This document shows positions 7,976 to 16,526 of a stretch of DNA of 38,599 nt, piece after piece (within the stretch, counting starts at the first letter, position 1; each line of letters opens with the position of its first letter). The DNA is from Candidatus Cloacimonadota bacterium (lineage in GTDB: Bacteria; Cloacimonadota; Cloacimonadia; Cloacimonadales; TCS61): positions 1 to 38,599 of the forward strand of contig JAIORE010000225.1 of assembly GCA_021108315.1 (NCBI GenBank). The letters are read 5' to 3'. Made by a program: the position numbers and the translations under genes. Under the pieces are notes generated by a model. It saw only the letters and a list, made by a program, of their open reading frames with translations. It was not told the origin of the DNA and made no database searches.

Positions 7976-8425
7976 TTAACCTATCAATTCGCCGTTGAAG
8001 ATGATAATCAAGATAAAACGAACCATTACAGCTGCTACGAACATAATACTTAAGGTTTTGATAACTCCTTGTTTTTCCATAGAATTTGCGATTAGTCCCG
8101 GAATAATGAATCCAATAATTTGAGCGGAATACTCACCGGGTAATCCGGCAAAAATCCCATAAGTACGAGCGATCCAACCCAAAATAAAACCAAGCAGAAC
8201 AGTAATAACCATTCTTCTTCTTCCGTAAATGAACATAATTTTACCCAAAAGTTTTACAATAAAATAAACAATGAAACTAATCGAAAGAGTTGCCACAATT
8301 GTCCAAGGTTGATGTAAAAACATTGCCACATAACCGGCTACAACAATACCACCGGCTGCCAAGCCAAATGTTTCTAAAAAAAACAAACTAATTAAAACTC
8401 CGAGTCCTATCGCTACTTCAAACAT
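7976..8425 (-). CDS. pgsC: Poly-gamma-glutamate biosynthesis protein PgsC/CapC
   Basis: 149 aa from the ATG at 8425, the normal PgsC length; the frame could extend upstream to 8476 but that would bury most of the extension inside pgsB. Several hydrophobic helices are visible (V-A-I-G-L-G-V-L-I-S-L-F-F; G-G-I-V-V-A-G-Y-V-A-M-F; V-A-T-L-S-I-S-F-I-V-Y-F-I-V; I-T-V-L-L-G-F-I-L-G-W; I-I-G-F-I-I-P-G-L-I-A-N). The G-G-I-V-V-A-G-Y segment and the P-G-L-I-A-N segment are hallmarks of the family. PgsC is the integral-membrane partner of the PgsB ligase. Its start overlaps the last eight bases of pgsB, with GGAATAGG as ribosome site, which implies translational coupling. Confidence 0.92.
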   Translation of the reverse strand: MFEVAIGLGVLISLFFLETFGLAAGGIVVAGYVAMFLHQPWTIVATLSISFIVYFIVKLLGKIMFIYGRRRMVITVLLGFILGWIARTYGIFAGLPGEYSAQIIGFIIPGLIANSMEKQGVIKTLSIMFVAAVMVRFILIIIFNGELIG

Positions 8426-9587
8426 TTTTCCTATTCCTCTCTTTAAAATATTGTAAGATAATTCCACCATTTCCACCGATATTTCCGATACCGAATAGAA
8501 GAATCTCGTTAATTTTTATTTTTTCAATTTCCTGAACCAATTGTGAGCCTTCCACCCAACCGATATCTGAAATCTTTTCATTTTCAATATTATGTGATAG
8601 AGCATACGATTTCATTGCTTGGGTTTGTTCTCCAATCAATATCAAATGATTGAACTTGATCTCAGCCAGCATTTCGATAAGTTGTTTGGAACGGAAGAGA
8701 CGATCTGCCCGCGTACTCAATAAAATCACTTTGGAATCCAGATGTGAGTGTAATTCACTAATGTTTTCTATTAAAACCATTGTGGATTCAGGATCGTTTG
8801 CCGCAAAAGAATGAGCAAAAAATATTTTTTTAGCTTTATGATGAACTTCAAAAATTTCGGTAGCTCCGATATCCGGAGTTGCGTTCCACATTCCAGAGAG
8901 AGCTTTTTCTCTATCAATACCGCAATATTCACAAATATTAAGTGCCAAAGCAACGTTTTCTTTGTGTTCTATCCAAGGGAATCCATCCATATTTTCATCT
9001 GTTACATCTGTTTCATCAGTTCGGGTGATCTTTATCTTCTTTCTGTTTGCTTCTTTTTTCAGTAAGGGAAACATTTTCTTCTCGGCTGTAAAGACAACTC
9101 CATTTGTAGGAAGTGTATTGCATAAAGATAGTGTTACATTGCGAATTCCCGGTCCCATCACATCCAAATGGTCTGGTCGTGAATTGGTGATCACACATAT
9201 CTCGGCTTTCACCATTTTGTGTTCCGTGATCCATTGATATTCGGGAGTTACCGCCATACACTCAAGCACAAGACAATCAATTTTCCGTTTGGCAGCGAAT
9301 TTTATGATCTTGAGCTGTTCTTTGATATTTGCCCCAAAATATCGAATTAATCGTGTTTCGGAACCATTTTCAAAGATGAATGCAGCAGCTGAACCGGTAG
9401 TTTTTGCCAAAGTTCTTTTGTTACCGGCACGTAAACCGGCAGCAATCAATCTTACTACACTAGATTTACCGCGAGTTCCATTTACATGAATGATCATTGG
9501 TATTTTTTTGCGATAAAATTGATGATGATGATATTCTATCACCCAAAGTATTATCAAAATGATCAATCCGATAATTAATGCGTACAT
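8418..9587 (-). CDS. pgsB: Poly-gamma-glutamate synthase PgsB/CapB
   Basis: 389 aa, the usual size. An N-terminal membrane helix (residues 3-18) precedes a Mur-ligase-like ATPase. The P-loop is V-N-G-T-R-G-K-S-S (35-43). Other family motifs are V-L-E-C-M-A-V-T-P-E-Y-Q (about 106-117), T-N-S-R-P-D-H-L-D-V-M-G (about 133-144) and F-A-A-N-D-P-E-S-T near the middle. The enzyme uses ATP to polymerise glutamate through its gamma-carboxyl at the cytoplasmic face. It is the first gene of a five-gene run on the - strand (pgsB, pgsC, pgsW, two exported proteins). AGAGG sits before the start. No pgsA/capA or gamma-glutamyltransferase (capD) gene is present in the window. Confidence 0.95.
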   Translation of the reverse strand: MYALIIGLIILIILWVIEYHHHQFYRKKIPMIIHVNGTRGKSSVVRLIAAGLRAGNKRTLAKTTGSAAAFIFENGSETRLIRYFGANIKEQLKIIKFAAKRKIDCLVLECMAVTPEYQWITEHKMVKAEICVITNSRPDHLDVMGPGIRNVTLSLCNTLPTNGVVFTAEKKMFPLLKKEANRKKIKITRTDETDVTDENMDGFPWIEHKENVALALNICEYCGIDREKALSGMWNATPDIGATEIFEVHHKAKKIFFAHSFAANDPESTMVLIENISELHSHLDSKVILLSTRADRLFRSKQLIEMLAEIKFNHLILIGEQTQAMKSYALSHNIENEKISDIGWVEGSQLVQEIEKIKINEILLFGIGNIGGNGGIILQYFKERNRKNV

Positions 9588-9681
9588 TTTTCCTCTTTAA
9601 GAATTTGTTTTAATTTTGATGTACAATAAAGTATCTCGACAAAAATATTCCGTTATTTTAATTTTTTTCTGAAATATATGA

Positions 9682-9989
9682 AACCGTTGAAACGGTTAAG
9701 TAATAGAGACAATCTTATTAATTCTACTTTACGAAGTTCAAATTATTTCATAACTATCCTGTCTTTTCGCAAGTTAAATCAATATTACGAGCTAATTTTC
9801 GGGTCATTTACATAATTAGCTTTCCCAAAATTCATTCAAATACGATTAATAAAGCTAAAAATTAATAATTTATCCTATATTTCAAAAAATATTTATACTC
9901 GATTTTTAACTTCGTAAAGTAGAATTAACCACAAACTTAAGTTTGTGGTTAATAATACGGAAAATTATTCAATAACCGTTTCAACGGTT
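9682..9989. repeat. Nested palindromic element upstream of the PGA operon
   Basis: Outer hairpins AACCGTT-GA-AACGGTT (9682-9697) and AACCGTT-TC-AACGGTT (9974-9989) bracket a perfect 21-bp inverted repeat: TTAATTCTACTTTACGAAGTT at 9718-9738 and its complement at 9908-9928. Overlapping the right arm is a perfect 30-bp palindrome at 9924-9953. The 170 bp between the arms has no ORF. The arrangement looks like a MITE or a composite of REP units. It fills most of the gene-free stretch 9588-10162; the rest shows nothing clear. Confidence 0.7.
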
Positions 9990-10162
9990 TACTAAGTACC
10001 CAATCTCTCATTTCCGGAAGTATCTTTTACTATGGGAAATATAACAATAACCTTCCGAATCTTTTTTACCTTAGAAAATATGAAAGAAAAGCTTCGTAAG
10101 GGAAAAAATAAGTGACTCTGTGGGAGTTATATTTTCTTATGTTTATCGTTATTCACTGATTT

Positions 10163-13100
10163 TTATTTCATAAGGATCATCTTTCTCGTAGCTGTAAATT
10201 TGCCTGATTTAAGTTTATAGAAAAAAATTCCACTGGAAACCTGATTATTATTACCATCAGTTCCATCCCAGATAACTTTATTAATTCCTAATTTCAAATC
10301 TCTAATTTCTAATTTCTTTATTCTCTGACCCTTCATATTGTAGATAGAAATCTCTGTATTTTCCGTGTTATCAATAGTTAGTTCAAAAGAGATAGTAGTA
10401 ACCGGATTGAATGGATTTGGATAATTACCATGTAAAACTATACTTTTATTTGAGATTATTGAATCATCAGAAAATGTATGATTATCAGGATTATCTGTAG
10501 TAAATTTTAAAGCAAATTCATTTCCTATTTCACTGGCAGAAGCAGGATAAATTCCGGCAAAAGTATATTCAATTCCATCGCTTTGAGTCATATTTTCTAT
10601 TCCGATCGTGGTATAATTATTAGTTGCATCCGGATTGTTGATTGTATGATAATTAAATTGAATAACTCCATTACCATCATCAGTTTGGTAGTGATTGGGA
10701 TCAAAAAGAACAAGTTGAAATTTTTCGACCATATCGACGTCAAATTTATTATATGCTTCGTTCCACTCAACAATAAATCTATGATTGGCACTATCGTCAT
10801 AGTAACAAATTCTCATATCAGCAAAGTCCTCTCCACCGAGAAACTCTCCTTTTAGGTCGTCCCAATATGCACAGACCATTCCATAAGGACCAAGAGCCGA
10901 AGGAATTCCCCAATTTCTAAAATTCACCATCCAAGTAGTTTCAAAAGATATCCAACCATTTGAACAAATAGAAATTTCATTAAAATCTTCACCATAATAT
11001 TTAAAAGAAAAAGGAAGTGAAACATCTTCGGTAGTATCATCTCCCATAAGAAAAACTTCTCCGTTTCCACCGTAATTCGGATCAATTTCAAGCCAGAAAT
11101 AATCTGGTTTTTCTTCATAATTTATATCATTACTATCATAGCAATAATATCCATAATCATCCGGTCCGGTGGGAGCTGTATTATCAACATCACCTATTGT
11201 AAAAACAAAAAATGACTGAGTTTCTAAACCATTTTCATCAGTAAATTTTAGTTCAAAACGTGCCATGCGACCTACATAGCAATCTTCTATAACATCAGCA
11301 TTAAAAATGAAGTTCACAGTTTGACCTGCATTAAGATTTCCTAAATTAGGAGTATTATTCGATAACGTAACCGCACTACAACCTGAAACAACTTCTACAC
11401 TCAAATTCACAGCATTCACATCACCATTATTTTTGATAGAAACCTCAATTTCCGCATTTTCTTCACCAGGTTCGAGGATTCCATTTGCATCATTAACAAC
11501 AGCACTTTGAATTCTTATGGATAAACCTGTCGTAACGAGATAAAACTTTTGAGTACTTCCGGTGGATATTTCCAGTTCAAATTCAAGAACAGATTCATCA
11601 GGACAATCGCTTGACAATGAAATCGAATATTGTTGTTCTGCAGTTTGACCGGCATTAATATCACCATAATCAATTGAACTATCAATGATTGAAATGTAAG
11701 GATTTTCAGAAGTAAGTTCAGCATAAACATTTGAAGCAGTTTCACTTCCATAATTTTTCAAAGTAATGGCAATCTCATTTGATTCTCCTGAGACAAACAA
11801 ATCTACAGCATTAGCTTCTAAAATTCCTATATCAACAGCCTGAGTATTTACGGAAATCGTTTTTATATAAGGATGGAAATTGGGTTTTGTGATCGTTACA
11901 ACTATTTCTCCTTGCTCAGGATTGTTCAAATAAAGAATCGAATTCCCATTCTCAAAAGTTGTTGTACCAATTATTTCTCCATTTTGAAGAACAGAACACA
12001 TTGCTCCATTCAAATCTTCCGGTAAATTAATATCTAAATGGTTTGTTGCCAGAGAAATATCATCTGGAAGATCGCAATTGAAATATTCTGGAACTTTCGT
12101 CCACATTTCAATAGAAGGATCACCAAGAATATTGTAGGTATAAAAATAAAATTCTACCAATCCACCGGATTCAAGGTTTAAAGGATAGTTTTCATAGAGT
12201 TCGATTTTTCCACGCAAAACAGCAGAACCGAATGTGAAAATATCTTCATCAAGAAGTCCTTGATAAAATCCTGAGAAAATGGCATTATTAAATTTTGTAC
12301 TTGTATGAAGATCAGAAGGACCTATGAAAACAACTCCGCCTTTGGGTAGACTTACAGTTCCACTCCTGAGCCAAGTTTCTCCAAAACAAGGATCAACATT
12401 ATTTGCAAAATCACCGGTATTACACACAATAGAAGTCATTACAGGTAAAAGAAAACCATTATTCAAATCATTAATATTTTCATTATGAAAATATGGATAA
12501 TGCCAACCGTTTGCATCTCCCCAACCTCTATATGTTACAAAAGAAGCCCCATTATTGATAGCAGAAGCGATTTCAGCAGTTCCCGGATATGTTGGCGGAT
12601 AGTAAACCTGAGTAATATTATCAAATCCATAATTTTGCATTTTATCAGCAAGCCAGCGAGTTACTCTGGTTGGAGTAACCGGAGTTGGTGGAGTAGAAGA
12701 GTAATTTCCGGCAACCAGCACTGCATTATTATACCAATCAGTATTATTCATATAAGGTTCTTTTTCATATTTTAAAATTTTGTTGATTATCACGGCAAGT
12801 TCATTTGTATAATCAACTGAAATTCTCCCAATAATTGCATCAGGAAAGTAATCATCACCGGCAAAAAGTACAAACGGATTGTCCGTTACATTATTTTCCT
12901 CGCTAAAGTAAAAAGAGGAAACTTGATAAGTATCATCCACATCACCAATTAACAAAACATAATCCGGTCTGGTTTGAGGATTATCATATAGATTTTGTAA
13001 AAAATCCTTTATTTGTCCGCTTTGCGTTCCAGTTTGATCCAGAGTATAGACATCAGTATAAATTCCCTTGGCATGTTTCCAAGCAAGAAAATCATCAAGA

Positions 13101-13633
13101 TGCTGAACTAATTGTTGATTTGTAATAATTGCCATTTTTGCTGGAGTAGTAGGAAGATCTCGTAGATATGAAGTTTCATAATTTGAAACCAAATCTTTAT
13201 AAATCGGTTTGAAAACCGAAGAAATTTGCTCAGGAATATTTATATTTCCATTCGGGATTAATTTATAGCTGATATTTTTCAATTCATAACGAAAATCATC
13301 TTGTGATATTTCCTTTTGAATAGTAACTTTGTGAGCATACAAATCTCTCATTACAAAACTTTTTACAGGTTTTAGAAATGGTAAATCTGTTCTTTCGATG
13401 GTTCCCACAAAATCACCTTTTTTTGAATACTTTTCTACTTCTGTAGAAACGATTTGCACTTCTACACTTTCAGCAGGAATTGCAAATATTTCGCTATTTT
13501 GGCTATCTTCTCTCAAAAATGATACATCAACATAAATCCCATCAATTTTATTTTCAATGATGGTTTCTGCAAAAACTGAATAAATTATTCCAATCAGTAT
13601 GATAAACGTTAATAATGTCTTTGTTCTTCTCAT
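10163..13633 (-). CDS. Gingipain-family (C25) peptidase-like secreted protein with sorting domain
   Basis: 1156 aa. Residues 1-22 form a signal peptide. A propeptide-like region runs to about 150 and a C25-type catalytic domain covers about 155-520 (D-Y-V-L-L-I-G-D-V-D-D, D-A-I-I-G-R-I-S-V). The nucleophile is well placed: Cys404 in S-I-V-C-N-T-G-D-F corresponds to the gingipain catalytic Cys. The G-H-G motif that carries the catalytic His reads R-G-W371-G, but His378 follows in G-W-H. CARDB/Ig-like domains follow (about 600-860), then a NIDO-like module (about 890-1040) with G-W-I-S-F and Y-W-D-D-L. The last 80 residues are the sorting domain (YPNPFNPVTTISF to KKMILMK). AGGAG precedes the start. 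Peptidase activity is plausible but not certain because of the altered His site. Confidence 0.85.
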   Translation of the reverse strand: MRRTKTLLTFIILIGIIYSVFAETIIENKIDGIYVDVSFLREDSQNSEIFAIPAESVEVQIVSTEVEKYSKKGDFVGTIERTDLPFLKPVKSFVMRDLYAHKVTIQKEISQDDFRYELKNISYKLIPNGNINIPEQISSVFKPIYKDLVSNYETSYLRDLPTTPAKMAIITNQQLVQHLDDFLAWKHAKGIYTDVYTLDQTGTQSGQIKDFLQNLYDNPQTRPDYVLLIGDVDDTYQVSSFYFSEENNVTDNPFVLFAGDDYFPDAIIGRISVDYTNELAVIINKILKYEKEPYMNNTDWYNNAVLVAGNYSSTPPTPVTPTRVTRWLADKMQNYGFDNITQVYYPPTYPGTAEIASAINNGASFVTYRGWGDANGWHYPYFHNENINDLNNGFLLPVMTSIVCNTGDFANNVDPCFGETWLRSGTVSLPKGGVVFIGPSDLHTSTKFNNAIFSGFYQGLLDEDIFTFGSAVLRGKIELYENYPLNLESGGLVEFYFYTYNILGDPSIEMWTKVPEYFNCDLPDDISLATNHLDINLPEDLNGAMCSVLQNGEIIGTTTFENGNSILYLNNPEQGEIVVTITKPNFHPYIKTISVNTQAVDIGILEANAVDLFVSGESNEIAITLKNYGSETASNVYAELTSENPYISIIDSSIDYGDINAGQTAEQQYSISLSSDCPDESVLEFELEISTGSTQKFYLVTTGLSIRIQSAVVNDANGILEPGEENAEIEVSIKNNGDVNAVNLSVEVVSGCSAVTLSNNTPNLGNLNAGQTVNFIFNADVIEDCYVGRMARFELKFTDENGLETQSFFVFTIGDVDNTAPTGPDDYGYYCYDSNDINYEEKPDYFWLEIDPNYGGNGEVFLMGDDTTEDVSLPFSFKYYGEDFNEISICSNGWISFETTWMVNFRNWGIPSALGPYGMVCAYWDDLKGEFLGGEDFADMRICYYDDSANHRFIVEWNEAYNKFDVDMVEKFQLVLFDPNHYQTDDGNGVIQFNYHTINNPDATNNYTTIGIENMTQSDGIEYTFAGIYPASASEIGNEFALKFTTDNPDNHTFSDDSIISNKSIVLHGNYPNPFNPVTTISFELTIDNTENTEISIYNMKGQRIKKLEIRDLKLGINKVIWDGTDGNNNQVSSGIFFYKLKSGKFTATRKMILMK

Positions 13634-13697
13634 TTGTTCTCCTAAAAATTTATTTATTATTTTTTAAAATCAATAAAATCAAACTCCCCTAACCCCT

Positions 13698-13736
13698 CTG
13701 TCGCTTGGCATCAAGATGCTTGATGCACTCCAAAAA
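13698..13736. repeat. Two-hairpin REP, copy 1
   Basis: TGTCGCTT followed by a perfect 8-bp hairpin (GCATCAAG-ATG-CTTGATGC, 13708-13726) and the tail ACTCCAAAA. The first hairpin has only its right arm here. It is the same family as the copies at 26065, 28331 and 33677. Confidence 0.65.
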
Positions 13737-13740
13737 ATTC

Positions 13741-14071
13741 AATGAATAATTAATAATGAATAGTGAATAATTTTTTATTGGTTCTAATTATTCTCTTTAG
13801 TAGTTTTGAAATAAAATCCTTTGGACTTTGAGCATTATCATTTTTTAATTTTTCAAACTCTCCCTCTTTCCCTCTCTTTATCTAAAGCGAGGGATGACTT
13901 CAGTTTTTTTCCTTCCTGCTTCTCTCATGTTCCTTCTCTTGAATTTAAGAGAAGGACAGCAGGAAGAGTTCTAAATGTAAAAAATCATTTTATCATAATT
14001 TTAATTAAATCTGTTTTTATATAATCATATCTATCCTTTATATTGTTCTCATTATTCATTATTCACTATTT
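13741..14071 (-). mobile_element. Remnant of a four-helix-bundle element (copy C)
   Basis: The left end is a stop-codon-rich sequence at 13741-13774, identical over about 30 bases to that at 22805-22838. The right end at 14049-14071 is its imperfect inverse and supplies the stop codon of the carboxypeptidase gene's upstream neighbour strand. Just inside the left end, 13778-13811 matches (22 of 34 bases) the decayed 3' part of the four-helix-bundle gene in copy B. No open frame survives. A separate hairpin repeat sits inside at 13850-13971. Confidence 0.45.
13850..13971. repeat. Copy 2 of the AAACTCACCCT inverted-repeat family
   Basis: About 121 bp, roughly 85% identical by eye to 33499-33619. 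It starts TTTCAAACTC and ends AGCAGGAAGAGTTC. Two internal hairpins are visible: CCCTCTCTTTA with TAAAGCGAGGG, and the 10-bp TCCTTCTCTT with AAGAGAAGGA. The outer arms are themselves imperfectly complementary. Confidence 0.7.
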
Positions 14072-16339
14072 TATCATTATCATCTTTTTTGTAGCAGAAA
14101 ATGTACCAGATTTAATTTTATAAAAATAAATTCCACTGGTAACTCCTTTTTCATTATCATCTTTTCCCTGCCAAATTAAGGATTGCTTTCCACCTTCCAA
14201 TTTCTCATTCAACAAAGTTCTCACTTTTTGACCTTTGAGATTATAAATAGAAATTTCTGTATTCTCTGAAATTTCCGGAATTGTGAAAGAGATAGTAGTT
14301 GTAGGATTAAAAGGATTTGGATAATTCTGCTGTAAAACCGGAATAATTGCACTAACATTGCTATTTGATGAATCAGCAAGGTCAGTGATCATCAATTTTA
14401 TATCATCAATCCACCAACCCGGATCATCTATAGTAGAATCACTTTGAAAATGGAATCGCAGATAAAGGTTTCCCTCAAGAAATTCATTTAATGATAAAAA
14501 TTGTTGATGCCAACCAAAAACTCCAGAAAATTCTTTAAGAATAATCCATTCAGTTCCATCTTGGGAAACCTCAACTTTAGCCAGATCATTATCATGTTCT
14601 ATATGATATTTTTGCCAAAAACTAAGCATAGCAGCTGTTTGATTTTGTAGATCGAATGATAAATTCAATTGAATAATATGGTCACTATCATTACTATAGA
14701 ATTCTCCTTCCGTATTTCTGAGAGAATACAGTCCATCATTTGCTTCATCAGAAAGACTCCAATCTCCGCTAATTGTCCAATCATCTAAACCACTTTCCCA
14801 ATTCTCGGAAAATATTGTCTCAAATGGAGGAAGAGTAAGGTTTATTACATGATTTCCAGCATTTAGAATAGTTGAATAATATTTTGGTAAATAACCTTCC
14901 GCAATAATTAGAAGATCAAGAGCACCTTCAAAAACATTCAAATTATAAGTTCCATTTTCAAATAAAATCGTATCATTTTCTAAACCAAAAATAACAATTT
15001 CCCCATTGAGAGGAGTTGCATTATAAGTAATTGAACCATTGACAATTGCTTCTGAAAGTGGTGTAAGTGAAATATCAAGATCTGTCCAGCCGGAATTATT
15101 TATGGTAACATTGGAAATAATTTGTTCTTCATATCCTTTTTTACGAATTTGAATAGTGTATGACCCGGGCATCAGAGGTCTCCAGAAACGTCCGTAAAGC
15201 GGATCGGATTTTCTGGGATCAAAGAAGGAAGCATTGTTTTCTTGAACTATTATTTCGGCAACAAGTGGTTCACCGGTGTTTTCATCAGTAATATGTCCGG
15301 TGAGCATCGCTCCACTCGCTTGATAACCCAAAACTCTGTTAATCAGCCAATAAGCACCTACTGAACATCTTTCACAAGTATCTTCAATAAGTTCTTCAGG
15401 TGGCTGCAGATTTTCCGTACCACATTCAATCAAAAATTGAGTTGTTCCATGTGCTTTGTAAAACCAATCGTGAGCACTTCCTTTTCTTCCAAGTGAAGGT
15501 AAAGACATATAATGTCCGGTACCAGTTTCGTTTTCAATTAGTCCTGCAACAGTAGTACAAATCAGTTCATTAAGAGCAAAATCAGGTGAAAATTTTTGAC
15601 CAGCCCATTCAAAAGAATAATACGCTTTTTCTGAAAAATTTCCGGTTCGCGAAGAATGCCAGTTAATAGAGAAGATAAAATGTTCATCTTCTGATAGAGA
15701 GCGTATTGCTTGTGTTCCACCTTCCGAAAAAGGAGCAGGACCTCGATAATAATCATAGAGTTCTTCTCCGTTTGTAGAATAAAGCGTATCACCGTGAACC
15801 CAATTGAAACCATAATTTCTATTTGTATCAACTCCATCAATATCATTACCGGGACCGGGAATCAAATCCAAAATTCCATTCTCATTGTTATCCCGTTTAT
15901 TTTTTCGCCAAGAATCATCCAAACCATCCATCACAACCTGCAATCCTTCCGGATTATAAGTCGGTACAAACCACATTTCAGTATATTGTAACCAGATACT
16001 GTACGGAGTTTGAAAACGATGCTGAATAATATCATCAATCATCCACATGGTTATCTCAACTCCCAGAACCTCTTCGGCATGACATTGTCCGGCAAACATC
16101 ACAGCCGGTTCATCTTCATTGGTGCTTGCATTATCAGATAATTTTATAGCCCAGATAGGCAAATCATCTGTAAGTGTAGTTCCGATTTGAGTAAGGTAAA
16201 CAATATCAGGAAATTCCTCTTGCAAAGCTGTTAGCTCCTCAAGTATTTCCTCATTTGTATGATAGCGAGGATCTAAAGTAACTTGTGAAAAAAGTGACCC
16301 AATCAAAAATATTCCGAGAAATAACATTGTAATTTTCAT
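14066..16339 (-). CDS. Secreted M14 zinc carboxypeptidase with MAM-like and sorting domains
   Basis: 757 aa. A signal peptide covers about residues 1-18 (MKITMLFLGIFLIGSLFS). The M14 domain (about 20-335) has all key residues: zinc ligands His87 and Glu90 in C-H-A-E-E, His228 in N-W-H-S-S-R, substrate-binding N-R-N-Y-G-F-N-W, and catalytic Glu305 in F-L-I-E-C-G. Two carboxypeptidase-regulatory-like beta domains follow (about 345-500). Next comes a MAM/immune-inhibitor-A-like lectin fold (about 505-655, W-E-S-G-L-D-D-W to P-G-W-W-I-D-D-I). The last 85 residues are the sorting domain (YPNPFNPTTTISF to KKMIMIK). It should remove C-terminal residues from peptides outside the cell, in step with the neighbouring C25 peptidase. 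AGAGG lies before the start. Confidence 0.93.
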   Translation of the reverse strand: MKITMLFLGIFLIGSLFSQVTLDPRYHTNEEILEELTALQEEFPDIVYLTQIGTTLTDDLPIWAIKLSDNASTNEDEPAVMFAGQCHAEEVLGVEITMWMIDDIIQHRFQTPYSIWLQYTEMWFVPTYNPEGLQVVMDGLDDSWRKNKRDNNENGILDLIPGPGNDIDGVDTNRNYGFNWVHGDTLYSTNGEELYDYYRGPAPFSEGGTQAIRSLSEDEHFIFSINWHSSRTGNFSEKAYYSFEWAGQKFSPDFALNELICTTVAGLIENETGTGHYMSLPSLGRKGSAHDWFYKAHGTTQFLIECGTENLQPPEELIEDTCERCSVGAYWLINRVLGYQASGAMLTGHITDENTGEPLVAEIIVQENNASFFDPRKSDPLYGRFWRPLMPGSYTIQIRKKGYEEQIISNVTINNSGWTDLDISLTPLSEAIVNGSITYNATPLNGEIVIFGLENDTILFENGTYNLNVFEGALDLLIIAEGYLPKYYSTILNAGNHVINLTLPPFETIFSENWESGLDDWTISGDWSLSDEANDGLYSLRNTEGEFYSNDSDHIIQLNLSFDLQNQTAAMLSFWQKYHIEHDNDLAKVEVSQDGTEWIILKEFSGVFGWHQQFLSLNEFLEGNLYLRFHFQSDSTIDDPGWWIDDIKLMITDLADSSNSNVSAIIPVLQQNYPNPFNPTTTISFTIPEISENTEISIYNLKGQKVRTLLNEKLEGGKQSLIWQGKDDNEKGVTSGIYFYKIKSGTFSATKKMIMIK

Positions 16340-16355
16340 AATTTACCTCTTTTCA

Positions 16356-16440
16356 AACTTCCCTAGTCCATCTTTAGATAAAGATGGGAGTTTTGAAGTC
16401 CCTCTCTTAAAATTAAGAGAGGGATTTAGGGTGAGTTTTT
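16356..16440. repeat. Copy 3 of the AAACTCACCCT family (short form)
   Basis: Two hairpins, CCATCTTTA with TAAAGATGG and CCCTCTCTTAA with TTAAGAGAGGG, are flanked by CAAACTTCCCTAG and TAGGGTGAGTTT. It is shorter than copies 2 and 4 but has the same arms. It lies between the stop of the propeller-repeat gene and the start of the carboxypeptidase gene. Confidence 0.6.
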
Positions 16441-16454
16441 TTATTTATTATTTT

Positions 16455-16509
16455 TAAACCATTCGGAAGGTCAGAAAATAAGCAAGATGTTCTAAAACCT
16501 TCCGAAGGT
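16455..16509. repeat. CGGAAGGT/ACCTTCCG inverted repeat
   Basis: CATTCGGAAGGT at the left and AACCTTCCGAAGGT at the right form a stem with a loop of about 30 bases. It lies just downstream of the - strand gene ending at 16527. A single ACCTTCCG-like half-site also occurs near 10051. There is no T-run, so termination is not obvious. Confidence 0.35.
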
Positions 16510-16526
16510 AAGTTATTCACTGTCTT

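Noticed and set aside
8426..8476. Longer N-terminus for PgsC (17 extra residues)
   Set aside because: The extension lies inside pgsB and lacks a ribosome site; the ATG at 8425 has one and gives the family length of 149 residues.
9682..9989. CRISPR array or attenuator at the nested palindromes
   Set aside because: There are no regularly spaced direct repeats, and no leader peptide or T-run was seen.
12485..12775. Open frame of 96 codons on the + strand opposite the C25 gene
   Set aside because: It is antisense to a well-supported coding region, with no ribosome site and no recognisable protein pattern. The same holds for the other frames antisense to or overlapping the large secreted-protein genes.
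13821..14024. 67-codon + strand frame in the 13634-14065 gap
   Set aside because: It is made mostly of the palindromic repeat at 13850-13971.
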